Source: Methanosarcinales archaeon (GTDB taxonomy: Archaea > Halobacteriota > UBA148 > JAUWXC01). Taken from it: a stretch of DNA of 64,000 nucleotides. A program made the translations under genes and the position numbers. The DNA is taken from positions 181,469 through 245,468 of the forward strand of contig CP061209.1 of assembly GCA_026016205.1 (NCBI GenBank), in the 5' to 3' direction. Shown here one piece after another: positions 9,661-18,256 of the stretch; the first letter of the stretch is position 1; each line of letters starts with the position of its first letter. The notes under the pieces were generated by a model. The model saw only the letters and a program-made list of their open reading frames with translations. It did no database searches and was not told the DNA's origin.

Positions 9661-9674
9661 ATTCCCATATAAAA

Positions 9675-11150
9675 TTAATCCTTTATGGGATAGTTTGGCG
9701 CTTCATCCGTAATCAAAACATCATGCGGGTGCCCTTCCACATGTCCAGATGACGTGATTCTAATGAATTTCGCCCTTTTATGCATTTCTGCGATATTCTG
9801 CGCTCCGACATAGCCCATCGCAGACCGCAATCCACCGACCAATTGGTATAGCGTATCCTTGACGCTTCCCGAATATGGTATCGCTCCTTCGATTCCTTCT
9901 GGCACGAACTTCGTTGCTTCAACCCCCTCTTCCCTCCTCCAGAGATATCGGTCTGCACTCTCACCACCGGTCATTGCTCCGAGAGACCCCATCCCTCTAT
10001 ATTGTTTGTATCGCCGCCCTTTGATTGTAATCGGCTTGCCAGGCGCTTCATCTGTGCCGGCGAGCAAATTGCCAAGCATGACAACGTTAGCTCCAGTAGC
10101 AATCGCCTTTGCGATATCTCCAGAATACCTAACACCACCATCTGCGATTACCGGAATGCCGTATTTGCTCGCAACGTCTGCTACTGACGCAACAGCAGTA
10201 ATCTGTGGCACGCCAACTCCTGCGACAACTCTCGTTGTACAAATCGAACCAGGGCCTACTCCGACCTTTACGCCGTCTACGAAGTCAACCAGTTCCTTTG
10301 CCGCCTCTGCCGTTGCGATATTCCCCACTATCACATCTGCATCGACTTTTTTCTTGATCTTCCTGGCACCATCTACGACGTTCATATTATGTGCATGGGC
10401 GCAATCTACCACGAGTGCATCCGCTCCGGCTTCGTCCAAGGCAACTGCCCTTCCTACATCGAATGGGCTTACTGCAGCCGCGACCATGAGCAACCCATCA
10501 TTATCTCTAATTGCCAGAGGATGACTGCGCCGCTGGAGTAGGTCTTGCATCGATATTATGCCTTTAAGGCTGCCCTTTTTGTCTACAATCGGCAACCGCT
10601 CTATCTTGTGCTCATACATTTTGTCCAGCGCACTCTCCAAGGATACGCTCTCATACGCTGTAACCACATCTTTTGTCATCACCTTTCTCACGCTTTTTGT
10701 CGATTCAGGCTTTACTATGGGCCTTAGGTCTCTCCGGCTGATAATTCCAACCAATTTGCCAGCGCTATCAACAACTGGAATGCCACTGACTTCTTCCTCG
10801 GTCATGAGGCGCCATACCGCTTGAATTGGGGCATCGGGCTTGACGGTAACTACTTCTCTTACCAATAATTCATCCGCTTTTTTGACTTCCTTAATCTGCG
10901 CCAATTGCTGCTCTTTGCTCATGTTCCTGTGAATTACGCCTATGCCGCCCTCTCTGGCAATGGCAATTGCCATATCTGCCTCCGTCACCGTGTCCATGGC
11001 AGCACTCACAATCGGGATGTTAAGCGAGATATTTTTTGAAAATCGTGACGTAACATCTGCCTGTTTTGGCTCGACCCTTGATTTGCCAGGCAGAAGCAGC
11101 ACATCATCAAAAGTAATTCCTACGGGGGCGTCCAGTTTCTTCGTAAACAC
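9675..11150 (-). CDS. guaB: IMP dehydrogenase
   Basis: 491 residues, full length for the family. The TIM-barrel catalytic core is interrupted by two CBS domains (about residues 95-205). The active-site loop GPGSICTTR places the catalytic cysteine at residue 304, and the flap motif [10 protein letters not shown] with the C-terminal YSGSVKD are intact. It converts IMP to XMP with NAD+, the first committed step to GMP. Its 3' end abuts the heat-shock promoter. The long open frame antisense to its 5' part is a shadow. Confidence 0.96.
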   Translation of the reverse strand: MFTKKLDAPVGITFDDVLLLPGKSRVEPKQADVTSRFSKNISLNIPIVSAAMDTVTEADMAIAIAREGGIGVIHRNMSKEQQLAQIKEVKKADELLVREVVTVKPDAPIQAVWRLMTEEEVSGIPVVDSAGKLVGIISRRDLRPIVKPESTKSVRKVMTKDVVTAYESVSLESALDKMYEHKIERLPIVDKKGSLKGIISMQDLLQRRSHPLAIRDNDGLLMVAAAVSPFDVGRAVALDEAGADALVVDCAHAHNMNVVDGARKIKKKVDADVIVGNIATAEAAKELVDFVDGVKVGVGPGSICTTRVVAGVGVPQITAVASVADVASKYGIPVIADGGVRYSGDIAKAIATGANVVMLGNLLAGTDEAPGKPITIKGRRYKQYRGMGSLGAMTGGESADRYLWRREEGVEATKFVPEGIEGAIPYSGSVKDTLYQLVGGLRSAMGYVGAQNIAEMHKRAKFIRITSSGHVEGHPHDVLITDEAPNYPIKD

Positions 11151-11247
11151 CTTTTACACCTGTACCCTTTTTAGTCTAATAGCACTTTTTCTTAATGAAG
11201 CTTTTGTTTTAGAAACCTTAAAGCACTTGGGTGTGAAAAGGTGTTGC

Positions 11248-11874
11248 ATGGGTCAGTTGCAAAAAGGCATCCTCATAACCTTTGAGGGCATCGACGGCTC
11301 CGGGAAAAGTACCGTAGCCAAGACGGTCGCGGAACGCCTGAGAAACGATTACGACGTCTTACTAACTACTGAGCCAACATCGAGCTGGATAGGGGATCTT
11401 GTTCGTAAAGCCATTGCGTCTGATGTGGATTCATTGGCGGAGTTATTCCTTTTTGTGGCAGACCATACAGAGCACATCGCCCGGGTAATTAAGCCTGCGC
11501 TTGATGAAGGCAAAATTATCATATCAGACCGTTACTCCGACAGCAGATATGCGTATCAGGGTGCAACGCTTGCCGGCCGTTTTGAAGACCCCGTCGGCTG
11601 GGTTAAAAGAATACATGCAGGATGGACTATTCCGCCTGATTTAACGTTTCTGCTGCTTGTCTCTCCAAGTGTGGCGCTGAGCAGGTGCAATACTAGACAA
11701 AAAACGACAAAGTTTGAAGACATCGAATTCATGAAGAAGGTGCAGACTAACTTTCTCAAGTTGGTGAGTGAGGAACCAGCTCGATTTGTCAAGATAGACG
11801 CCGAAAAGGACCTGCATGTGATAGAAGAAAAAGTGATGAGTAAGATTCAGGAATATATCAGGGCAAAGATTTAG
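11248..11874 (+). CDS. tmk: Thymidylate kinase
   Basis: 208 residues from ATG 11248, with AAAGGTG upstream. The frame stays open far to the left only across the antisense of guaB. P-loop FEGIDGSGKST (residues 12-22), TTEPTSSWIGD (the dTMP-binding E-P motif), ISDRYSDSRYAYQG (the DRY motif) and FLLLVSP are all present. It phosphorylates dTMP to dTDP. Its stop codon is 58 bases before the integrase start, so tmk marks the left edge of the accessory island. Confidence 0.93.
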   Translation: MGQLQKGILITFEGIDGSGKSTVAKTVAERLRNDYDVLLTTEPTSSWIGDLVRKAIASDVDSLAELFLFVADHTEHIARVIKPALDEGKIIISDRYSDSRYAYQGATLAGRFEDPVGWVKRIHAGWTIPPDLTFLLLVSPSVALSRCNTRQKTTKFEDIEFMKKVQTNFLKLVSEEPARFVKIDAEKDLHVIEEKVMSKIQEYIRAKI

Positions 11875-11932
11875 TCTACCGTCATAGCAAAATGGTTAAG
11901 TATATGAACTATTAGCCATCAAATATACTATC

Positions 11933-13207
11933 ATGAATCAAAGCGAGCTAGAAAACAACGAGCTGATAAAAGAGTGGTTTTCAATTATGGAGGCGGCGCC
12001 CAATACCCGGCGCAATTATCTCAAAGGCATGGCGCTTTATACGGACTTCACGGGCAAGACGCCAGAGCAACTTTTAGAGGAGGCCGAGAGCGAGATTAAG
12101 AGCGGCCTGCTCATGAGGAAGCGGAGCATACGGAAGTATCTCTTAGATTTTAGGGAGGCACTCAAGGCAAAGGAGTATGCACCAAAGACGATAATCAACT
12201 ACGTTGGCACGATAAAGAGTTTTTACAAGGCTTTTGACATTGACCTGCCCGTGCTCAACAGGCGCAAGACATTCCAGGCAAAGCCCACAGAGAAAAATAT
12301 GTTTGAGTTGAAAAAGGAGCACATACAGGAAGCGCTCAAGCACGCCGATGTGAGGAATAGAGCCATAATCCTGTCGATAGTGTCATCTGGATTGGGGCAA
12401 AGCGATATCCTCAATCTCAGGGTTGGGAAGTTTAAGGAAGGATATGACGAGAAGACGGGCATTACCACGTTGAAGATACGGCGCATAAAGACGAGATATG
12501 ACTTTTACACCTTCTTTTCTCCAGAGGCATCACAGGCGATATGGGACTACATCGAGTGGAGAACCAGGGAGCCAAAGAGGACGTGGCACCCTGACATCAT
12601 GGAGGCATATGAGAAGAGAAGGATACGCTCCGATGATGATTATCTATTCATCAAACACGCCATCGGTGATGAGTATCTCAAGACGTTGGACGACGAGGAT
12701 AGACGATTCAAAACATCCGGCTTGATGGAGATGTTCAGGGAGGTAGCCAAGCGCATGGGCATGGAATCCGATAAAGGACAGTGGCAGTATTTCAGGGCGC
12801 ACAACCTGCGCAAGTTCTTCAACAGCACGCTGCTAAACAACGGGGCGGACATATTCTTTACAGACTATCTCATGGGGCACGTGATTGATCAAACACACGA
12901 GGCATACTTCCAGGCAAGCCCAGAGAAGCTTAAAGAGAGGTATATGCGCTTCGTGCCTTACCTTTCTATCGAATCTGTCGAGACCAGGGTTTTGGAGTCG
13001 GAGGCATACGAGAAGCTACACACGGAGTATGCGGGGCTCAAAAAGCGTCTAGCTGAATTAGAGGAGAAGGAGAAATACAGGGCTGAAGCGTTACCAAAAG
13101 ATATCTTAAATGAACTGTTCAGCGATAATGAATTTAAGACGGTCTTGGAGAGAAAGCTTTCGAAGATAGCGCAAGCCAAGAAGATGGGGACCACTTCCCA
13201 AAGTTAA
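11933..13207 (+). CDS. Tyrosine recombinase (integrase), archaeal type
   Basis: 424 residues. An N-terminal SAM-like core-binding domain (about 10-110, MEAAPNTRRNYLKGMALY) is followed by the catalytic domain with HNLRKFF (H-x-x-R), DYLMGH and the nucleophile in EAYFQ. The usual box-I arginine is not visible: the region reads SSGLGQSDILNLRVG where G-L-R-x-S-E is expected, as in a group of methanogen integrases with S-S-G-M-A-Q. The end (about 355-405) is a predicted coiled coil. It has its own TATA-like AAGTATATGA about 35 bases upstream. It probably mobilised some or all of the following island. Confidence 0.9.
   Translation: MNQSELENNELIKEWFSIMEAAPNTRRNYLKGMALYTDFTGKTPEQLLEEAESEIKSGLLMRKRSIRKYLLDFREALKAKEYAPKTIINYVGTIKSFYKAFDIDLPVLNRRKTFQAKPTEKNMFELKKEHIQEALKHADVRNRAIILSIVSSGLGQSDILNLRVGKFKEGYDEKTGITTLKIRRIKTRYDFYTFFSPEASQAIWDYIEWRTREPKRTWHPDIMEAYEKRRIRSDDDYLFIKHAIGDEYLKTLDDEDRRFKTSGLMEMFREVAKRMGMESDKGQWQYFRAHNLRKFFNSTLLNNGADIFFTDYLMGHVIDQTHEAYFQASPEKLKERYMRFVPYLSIESVETRVLESEAYEKLHTEYAGLKKRLAELEEKEKYRAEALPKDILNELFSDNEFKTVLERKLSKIAQAKKMGTTSQS
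13174..13189 (+). repeat. 16-base repeat, copy 1 (inside the integrase 3' end)
   Basis: AGCCAAGAAGATGGGG occurs here in the last codons of the integrase and again, exactly, at 28884-28899 and 29265-29280. All three are in the same orientation. The 13.2 and 28.9 kb copies bracket about 15.7 kb. It could be a recombination core or a remnant of related 3' gene ends. Confidence 0.6.
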
Positions 13208-13268
13208 ACTTAATTTTGGAAAGTTATATAAACTTGAGTTGTAAATAACAACCATTGGCGGGGTGAAA

Positions 13269-13610
13269 ATGTCATTTTTCTCTAAAAAAATGAAGGAGCC
13301 AAAGAGAACTCAAATTATATCAAAAGGACTGGCATTAGACGAACTAATTAAGGAAGATATTGTTAAAGAGTTAAAAGATACATTTTCAAAAGAGGGGGAA
13401 CTAGTTACAACTTTTATACGATTTCATATTATACCAAAAGAGAGACCACCAGAAGTTAAAGTAAAAAAGGCAAAAGAGGGGGAGATTGTTATTGGGATAA
13501 AATCTGTGGATCATATTGCACTAGATCACCCCACCCCTGATCATGTTAAGGACAAGGTAGTAGTAATCACATCAAATAGAAATAAAATATTAGAAAAATT
13601 TCTAAAATAG
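13269..13610 (+). CDS. Hypothetical protein (113 aa), island gene
   Basis: ATG at 13269 with GGGGTG just upstream; an in-frame GTG at 13263 is part of that site. The protein is lysine/glutamate-rich: a helical N-terminal half (ALDELIKEDIVKELKDTFSKEG) is followed by strand-like sequence (VTTFIRFHII, GEIVIGIKSVDHIAL, DKVVVITSNRNKI). No family was recognised. A clear TATA box, TTATATAAAC, lies near 13224-13233 together with a short inverted repeat GTTGTaaataACAAC. It is first of three closely packed genes (13269-14202). Confidence 0.55.
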   Translation: MSFFSKKMKEPKRTQIISKGLALDELIKEDIVKELKDTFSKEGELVTTFIRFHIIPKERPPEVKVKKAKEGEIVIGIKSVDHIALDHPTPDHVKDKVVVITSNRNKILEKFLK

Positions 13611-13619
13611 GTGGTTTAT

Positions 13620-14006
13620 ATGTCAATTAATTTAAAAACAATTTCAACGACTGAGGAATTGGGGGAACTTGGTTTTGAGCCAGTAACTGGCGTGCTTTAT
13701 AGGGAAGGATTTAGGGAATTTGTAACAATAGACGGAGAAATGTTAGAGAGAATTTTGGGTAAATTAATCAAAGAAAAAGTAGAGGAGCTCTTCGAAGAGA
13801 AAGAAATATTGTTAGAATTTAGAAAAGTTAATGACGATTTAGCACAAGAAGAAATAGAGCATTTTATAATGGAAATAAAAGAGAGTAACATTTCCAAAAT
13901 AAGTATTTTTGATATAGTTCGTGGCTTGCATCTGCCGTCAGAACAAGTTGAAAGAATATTGGAAAAATACGAAAAAGAAGGAAGAGTGAGTGAAATAAGT
14001 GAATAA
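13620..14006 (+). CDS. Hypothetical protein (128 aa) with C-terminal winged-helix-like end
   Basis: ATG 13620 preceded by AGGTGG; nine bases after the previous stop, so cotranscribed. The N-terminal part is strand-rich (FEPVTGVLYREGFREFVTIDGEMLERILG), the middle is a charged helix (KEKVEELFEEKEILLEF), and the end (SKISIFDIVRGLHLPSEQVERILEKYEKEGRVSEI) looks like a small winged helix-turn-helix. DNA binding is a weak inference. Codon use is AT-rich relative to the core genes on the left. Confidence 0.55.
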   Translation: MSINLKTISTTEELGELGFEPVTGVLYREGFREFVTIDGEMLERILGKLIKEKVEELFEEKEILLEFRKVNDDLAQEEIEHFIMEIKESNISKISIFDIVRGLHLPSEQVERILEKYEKEGRVSEISE

Positions 14007-14202
14007 GGTATTCTCTGGCCCTATTGATAGATATGGTTGGGTATCATTACATTCCTTAGGAAAAAAAGTGACTATAAGAGCAGTTAGCATAAAAAAGAGA
14101 AAACAGCGAGTTACGGACACAGATGGTCACCAGGTAGATGAGGCCGTGGCAGAAGGCGGCGCAAAGGTCAGATCAAAACGTTATGACATAAGTAAATTCT
14201 AA
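13999..14202 (+). CDS. Small hypothetical protein (67 aa)
   Basis: A GTG start at 13999 overlaps the upstream stop by eight bases. The 67 residues begin MNKVFSGPIDRYGWVSLHSLGKKV and continue with a strongly basic centre (SIKKRKQRVTDTDGH) and end GGAKVRSKRYDISKF. It may be a small nucleic-acid-binding protein. Coupling to the upstream gene supports translation, but no homologous family was recognised. Confidence 0.45.
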   Translation: MNKVFSGPIDRYGWVSLHSLGKKVTIRAVSIKKRKQRVTDTDGHQVDEAVAEGGAKVRSKRYDISKF

Positions 14203-14615
14203 AAAACCATTTTGATGCCCCCCTCATCTGCATTTTCGCTTTTTCAATTACTCAGAATCTGCCAAAATCCGATTCAACGGAAATGCTCGTAGCGAGTTTT
14301 TCTTGTTTAACTTCCAGCGGGAGATGGTGGTTCCACACCTTCAAGGTAGCTTTTTGTAAGAGGGCAAACATCCTATCAACTGCGCAGTCATAACTACATT
14401 CAGCGCCTCCCTCTGCTCCATAGCGTCATTCTCCTGGCTTCTTTTCAAGGCGCTGCGCTTTAACCTCCCCCCCGTGAAGGGTAGAATAGGGGATTGTTAT
14501 ATGTGATTCTTTCCGCATTCTTTCCATATGGCTATCTCTATTTTGCCAAATCCAATATAAGCTACGACTTAATAGCGATTGTTTTTTATAGACGTTCTTT
14601 CCATCTTCTCTTCAT
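14203..14615. other. Intergenic stretch, no gene seen; promoter of the terminase genes
   Basis: No frame here shows convincing coding sequence. The minus strand has only a 26-codon frame starting MEQREALNVVMT. Near the right end two related pieces occur (TTCTTTCCATATGGCTATCTC and TTCTCTTCATATGACTATCTC), as if the start region of the next gene were duplicated. TTTTTTATAGA at 14583-14593 is a TATA box at the right distance for a leaderless start at 14616. Confidence 0.5.
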
Positions 14616-15116
14616 ATGACTATCTCAAAAATCGTCCAGTTCGGTCTGGAGGATCTGGCGCTGCAGCTCAAAGAGAAAGGTGCATCTTCTCGTGAAATTG
14701 CGCAGATTCTGTCTGCTGAGTCCGGGAAGAATATCAATCATACCAATGTTTTAAATTTTTTCAACAGGCGCACCCAAGATTTAAGAGAGATTGCTAAGAA
14801 GCAGGTGAAGCTTAAGTCCCAAATCGTCCAGCAGGAGATCAATGTCATTGATGAGCTTCGTTATATCAATCAGAAAGTCAAGGTCGCAATCGAGGAGCTG
14901 GAGAAAGATGGGAGTGATCCCTCTCGCAGAGCTCCACTCCTTGCAGTACTCCAGCGCCAAACCGAGTTCATATCTAAGCGCTTAGGTGAGGTCTCGGATG
15001 CGCCCCAGATCACGATACTCAATCAGGAGTTCGACAAGTTCCAGGAGAGCGTGCTTTCTATCGTAGAGGAGGAGGGTGGACGTGAACTCAGAGAGCGCAT
15101 ACTCCGAAGAGTGTAG
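14616..15116 (+). CDS. Putative terminase small subunit
   Basis: 166 residues. The N-terminus is helix-turn-helix-like (EDLALQLKEKGASSREIAQILSAESGKNINHTNVLNFFNRRT), then a long coiled-coil-like region (about 65-110) and a short C-terminal tail. A small HTH protein ending a few bases inside the start of a terminase large subunit is the standard position for TerS, which recognises packaging sites on viral DNA. Assignment rests on position and the HTH. Leaderless transcription is likely from the TATA at 14583. Confidence 0.7.
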   Translation: MTISKIVQFGLEDLALQLKEKGASSREIAQILSAESGKNINHTNVLNFFNRRTQDLREIAKKQVKLKSQIVQQEINVIDELRYINQKVKVAIEELEKDGSDPSRRAPLLAVLQRQTEFISKRLGEVSDAPQITILNQEFDKFQESVLSIVEEEGGRELRERILRRV

Positions 15117-16746
15117 GGAGAGATTCCGCAGACGATTCAAAAGTGCAGATCTAATCCCCTGGACCGAGATCAACCGTCTCATCAAAGGTCAGCCCTGGTC
15201 CTGGTCCATCGATAATAGAGACTTCTCTTATATGTTGCCCATTTACAGTGACAGCTCTCCAGAGATCATCATCAAGAAGTCACGTCAGATGGCGGTCAGT
15301 GAATACGCCATCAACTGGCTATTCTGGAACCTATCGCGCAATCCCCATACTACAGGCATCCATGTGTTCCCCAATGCCTCACAGAGCCAGAAGTTCTCCA
15401 AGCTGCGCATCCTCCCGGATAATTTTAGAGAGCGCATCTTTCTCCCTGAATCTCCCAAGTATCGATATGCTGATAATGTCATGCACAAGCATTTGGTCAA
15501 CGATTCTCACTATATCCTTTCCTTCATAGGTGGCATCCATTCTAAAAGCACGGATGCGCGCTCGATAAGCGCGGACTTTCTGGTCCTAGATGAGACCAAG
15601 GATTTACCACAGGAAGATATCGCTGATGTGGAGGAATGCCTTGCTCTCTCCAAGTTCAAGATGAAGCGCACCATCGGCACACCCGACTTCTTTGGGACTG
15701 AGTTCTCCAAGAGATGGGAGCGCTCAGACCAGCATGAATGGGTCCTACAGTGCAAACACTGCGGCCACGCAGCGCCCCTCACATTTGATTTCATCCGGAA
15801 GGCTGACCTATTCTATTATGGCTGCCCTAAATGTGGTGCATTCCTGGATACGCTTGAAGGATCTTGGCAGCCACAGAATCCGGATGGAGCCACCAGGGGT
15901 TATCATGTAACGCAACTCATGGCCTCATGGATAAGCGCAGACGAGATCATGAAGAAGAAGGCTGATTACCCGCCGTCCAAGTTCGCCAATGAAGTTCTGG
16001 GTATCGAGTTCGAGGGAGGGAAGCGCCCTATCTCTCCAACCAAATTGCTTAAGTGCTGCGTCACAGACGTTGCAGGGTGGCGCTCATCTTTCGAGCGCAT
16101 CGCAATCGGCGTTGACTGGGGCAACGTCTCTCATTACGTTATCCTCGGTATGTCCGAAGGGACCTACTATCTCATGGACTTCGGCATCTGGAATGATCCA
16201 GACGTTGCAGCTCATGCGAATCATTTGATTGCGCTTGTGCGCGCCAAGTATTTCGCCCCGCGACCTGCGCCAATCATTATGGACTCCGGATACGGCAAGG
16301 TGCAGAATCAGATCGTATTCAGGGCTTTCCCGCAGCTGGCATGGGCCTGTTTCTATGGCAGCGATAAATTGCTGCAGCCACAATATGAGACAATCAGAAG
16401 CGTCAGTGGAACCCCGCTAAACCCCGCCAATTACCAATACCACGTCAACATTCATCACGGTTCCGTCTGCGAGGAAGTTACAGCTCTCCTGGATGAAGGC
16501 AAGATAAAGTTCTGGAGAGGAGCGGATGCCCTCGATAGCACGTCAGCGCTAAGGTCGTTCATCGACAACCTATCACTCATTGATGTAGATGTCGTTGATA
16601 CCTCCATGGGCACCAGGCGCAAGTGGGTTACGACACCGGCCCATTATTTCATGGCGCTTCTGTTCGCCTATGTAGGGTTGCAGAGGGTGGAGGATTATGT
16701 CCGGGTCCATTCCAGGCTGAACCGTAGCAGTAGGCGGGTAATGTAG
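15082..16746 (+). CDS. Phage/virus terminase large subunit
   Basis: 554 residues from GTG 15082, with GGAGGAGG six bases upstream; the GTG at 15076 directly abuts that site. The ATPase domain has a deviant Walker A KKSRQMAVSE (about residue 65) and Walker B FLVLDETKD (about 170). A treble-clef zinc pair CKHCGHAAP / YGCPKCGAF follows, and the RNase H-like nuclease has IAIGVDWGN (metal Asp) and IIMDSGYG. Together these make a packaging motor. Only the small subunit is adjacent; no portal, protease or capsid gene follows, so this is a remnant or satellite. Confidence 0.88.
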   Translation: MNSESAYSEECRERFRRRFKSADLIPWTEINRLIKGQPWSWSIDNRDFSYMLPIYSDSSPEIIIKKSRQMAVSEYAINWLFWNLSRNPHTTGIHVFPNASQSQKFSKLRILPDNFRERIFLPESPKYRYADNVMHKHLVNDSHYILSFIGGIHSKSTDARSISADFLVLDETKDLPQEDIADVEECLALSKFKMKRTIGTPDFFGTEFSKRWERSDQHEWVLQCKHCGHAAPLTFDFIRKADLFYYGCPKCGAFLDTLEGSWQPQNPDGATRGYHVTQLMASWISADEIMKKKADYPPSKFANEVLGIEFEGGKRPISPTKLLKCCVTDVAGWRSSFERIAIGVDWGNVSHYVILGMSEGTYYLMDFGIWNDPDVAAHANHLIALVRAKYFAPRPAPIIMDSGYGKVQNQIVFRAFPQLAWACFYGSDKLLQPQYETIRSVSGTPLNPANYQYHVNIHHGSVCEEVTALLDEGKIKFWRGADALDSTSALRSFIDNLSLIDVDVVDTSMGTRRKWVTTPAHYFMALLFAYVGLQRVEDYVRVHSRLNRSSRRVM

Positions 16747-17098
16747 AAAATACGGTTGTCAGCCGGAGGATTCTACACTACTCCATACTATCCATTCCCG
16801 ATAAGTGGTTTAGACCGCTCGCGCCTACCTGCGACAGGAGCAACTTTCTCGGTTATCCCTACTCGCCTACTTCGTAGGCTCGCCTCGACTGCTACGCAGT
16901 CTCAGTTCCGCAGCGCCTATGGCGGTCCCTTTCAGGACTTGCGGTCCTCGTCAGGCAGTCACGGACGCGCAACTGCGGGGGATACCAGGCGCGCTCTCCA
17001 GTGATTTTATTTTAGGACTAATCCAGCGCCGAGCTAGTATCAAGTGGAGCTCGGCGCAAGGTTGTGCCGTGCTACTAAAAATATTGGAGGTTAAGAAA
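16747..17098. other. Non-coding stretch with tandem short hairpins
   Basis: No credible gene. Four perfect small hairpins follow each other: GCCTAC-TTC-GTAGGC (16866-16880), GACTGC-TAC-GCAGTC (16887-16901), CGCC-TAT-GGCG (16914-16924) and AGGAC-TTGCG-GTCCT (16934-16948). The open frame across them (SRLPATGATFSVIP...) is compositionally odd and unlike a protein. A structured RNA, recombination-related sequence or packaging signal next to the terminase is possible. Confidence 0.55.
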
Positions 17099-17497
17099 TT
17101 GATAAGTAATAGAGAACTCTATGAAAGAGTCTTCTGCAGGTACATCGAAAAGGGATACGATGAAGAGCGTGCAGACTACATAGCAGCCAGAGTCGTCAGC
17201 AGACAGAAGAAACATCTACGCGGCCAGCAGGAATTGGTCAGTGCAGGGTGGGCACCAGGCAACATGGACCTGGGCCCGCTCATGCCAGACGGAGGAGAAA
17301 GCATCCGCCAAGCAGTGAATGAAGTCGCCATGAATCTTAGAAGCCACCCACTCGTTCATATCAATCAAGCAGAGACAGAGCAATGTCCGCGCTGTAACCG
17401 TGAGATGAAAGTATCACCGGTAGCAGCGCAGGTATGGTCCCAACTCCCATGGTACGAAAAATTATGTGGCATCTGTGTCAGTGAGGTGGAGCTGTGA
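17099..17497 (+). CDS. Hypothetical protein with C-terminal zinc ribbon (132 aa)
   Basis: The best start is TTG 17099, with TTGGAGG at 17084-17090; the open frame to its left covers the hairpin array and is not coding. The N-terminal region is helical (SNRELYERVFCRYIEKGYDEERADYIAARVVSRQKK). The C-terminus holds CPRCNREMK and, 27 residues later, CGICVSEVEL, a zinc-ribbon-like pair. It probably belongs to the virus remnant with the terminase. The next gene overlaps its stop codon, showing an operon. Confidence 0.6.
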   Translation: MISNRELYERVFCRYIEKGYDEERADYIAARVVSRQKKHLRGQQELVSAGWAPGNMDLGPLMPDGGESIRQAVNEVAMNLRSHPLVHINQAETEQCPRCNREMKVSPVAAQVWSQLPWYEKLCGICVSEVEL

Positions 17498-17691
17498 AAG
17501 AAGAGGTAGAGGATCTGATCAAGCAAGGTTTGGTGCCCGCCAACTATGATGAGATCGGGCGCTCGAAGTTCCCGCTTACCTGGAAAAAGTTAGACAGGGT
17601 TGAGCGTCATATAGATTGTTGGCCCCAGATCACCATCTTGTTATTCGTGCTCTGGGCAGAGCTGATGCTATTTTTGTATATACATGTATAG
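17494..17691 (+). CDS. Small membrane protein (65 aa), virus-remnant operon
   Basis: GTG start at 17494 overlaps the TGA of the upstream gene, with GAGGTGG as ribosome-binding site. A charged N-terminal half (KEEVEDLIKQGLVPANYDEIGRSKFPLTWKKLDRVERH) precedes one C-terminal hydrophobic helix (ITILLFVLWAELMLFLYIHV), so it is a tail-anchored single-pass protein. Function unknown. Small tail-anchored proteins are common in archaeal virus genomes, but that is context only. Confidence 0.55.
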   Translation: MKEEVEDLIKQGLVPANYDEIGRSKFPLTWKKLDRVERHIDCWPQITILLFVLWAELMLFLYIHV

Positions 17692-17783
17692 ACGCGCCAG
17701 CCTTAATCCACGTCCGTCTGCACATTTATCCATATCCACATATTTACATTTGTGGGCATTCATCCATGCATTCATCGATATAG

Positions 17784-17893
17784 GTACCAATAGATCGGTA
17801 CCAATGTCTTGGTGGTCGCGCAGGGTGCAACCTATACCGTGAGGGATATATACTGTACAGCATATACGCAGCATTTCCACAGCATCTACGCAG
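17784..17893. repeat. Short direct repeats between virus remnant and AbrB gene
   Basis: GGTACCAAT occurs twice within about 25 bases near 17784-17806, and CAGCATATACGCAG (17858-17871) is repeated as CAGCATCTACGCAG (17880-17893). A GCGCGC-bounded imperfect hairpin follows up to 17931. The stretch 17692-17941 otherwise has no gene that I can support. Protein-binding sites or an element end are possible. Confidence 0.4.
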
Positions 17894-17941
17894 GATGCGC
17901 GCCTAGCGCATTCGTAGATTGAGCGCGCGAAAAAGCGGTGA

Positions 17942-18097
17942 TTAACCCTTCTCGATGTATATTCTGCCATTCTCCCTTTTAAAAATGATGAAGTCGCCCC
18001 GTTTGACGCCAAGGCGTTGGGCCACGCTTTTAATTAAACTGATCTTCATTCCGATCGCGATCTTGGAGGAGCCCAACATCTCATTACTCATGCTCAT
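17942..18097 (-). CDS. AbrB/SpoVT-like DNA-binding protein (51 aa)
   Basis: A short gene read directly: ATG at 18095-18097 (a second in-frame ATG at 18091), stop at 17942. The 51 residues contain SSKIAIGMKISLIKSVAQRL, then GVKRGDFIIFKRENGRIYIEKG, the swapped-hairpin AbrB pattern (strand, helix of about eight residues, L-G-V-K-x-G-D, two strands). The last strand closely resembles that of the AbrB protein at 21930-22103. A TATA box (TATAAATA, about 18113-18121 on the minus strand) places a leaderless start here, and an inverted repeat at 18134-18155 may be its operator. Confidence 0.75.
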   Translation of the reverse strand: MSMSNEMLGSSKIAIGMKISLIKSVAQRLGVKRGDFIIFKRENGRIYIEKG

Positions 18098-18133
18098 CGT
18101 ATTACTTGAAAAAGATATTTATACTATCCGTGT

Positions 18134-18155
18134 TATACGAGTGGTAAGTGTCGTA
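18134..18155. promoter_or_regulatory. Inverted repeat upstream of the AbrB-like gene
   Basis: ATACGA (18134-18139) and TCGTAT (18150-18155) are separated by ten bases, placing the arms about 1.5 helical turns apart. The site lies just upstream of the minus-strand TATA box of the abrB-like gene and also upstream of the plus-strand leader peptide at 18197, so it could control either direction. Confidence 0.5.
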
Positions 18156-18196
18156 TCACTTGTAGGAGTAATTCACGAAAAAAGGAGGTGAAAAAA

Positions 18197-18256
18197 TTGA
18201 GGAGTGCTAGCATTTTGGGGAAGATGGTTCGAGAAGTAGTCGGTCCCCCTCAGTAG
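18197..18256 (+). CDS. Possible 19-residue leader peptide
   Basis: A very strong ribosome-binding site, AAAGGAGGTG (18181-18190), precedes TTG 18197. The frame reads MRSASILGKMVREVVGPPQ and stops at 18254-18256. The peptide is followed by about 130 bases of hairpin-rich sequence before the exported protein at 18398. The strength of the site in front of so short a frame suggests a translated leader with regulatory meaning, but this is inference. Confidence 0.45.
   Translation: MRSASILGKMVREVVGPPQ

Noticed and set aside
10942-11247. Long N-terminal extension of thymidylate kinase
   Set aside because: It is antisense to the guaB 5' end; the P-loop lies right after the ATG at 11248, which has a ribosome-binding site.
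16756-17004. 82-residue plus-strand frame after terL
   Set aside because: Runs across the hairpin array; no start signal and low-complexity sequence.
17668-18012. 114-residue minus-strand frame
   Set aside because: Overlaps the better supported AbrB gene in another frame and has no recognisable pattern.
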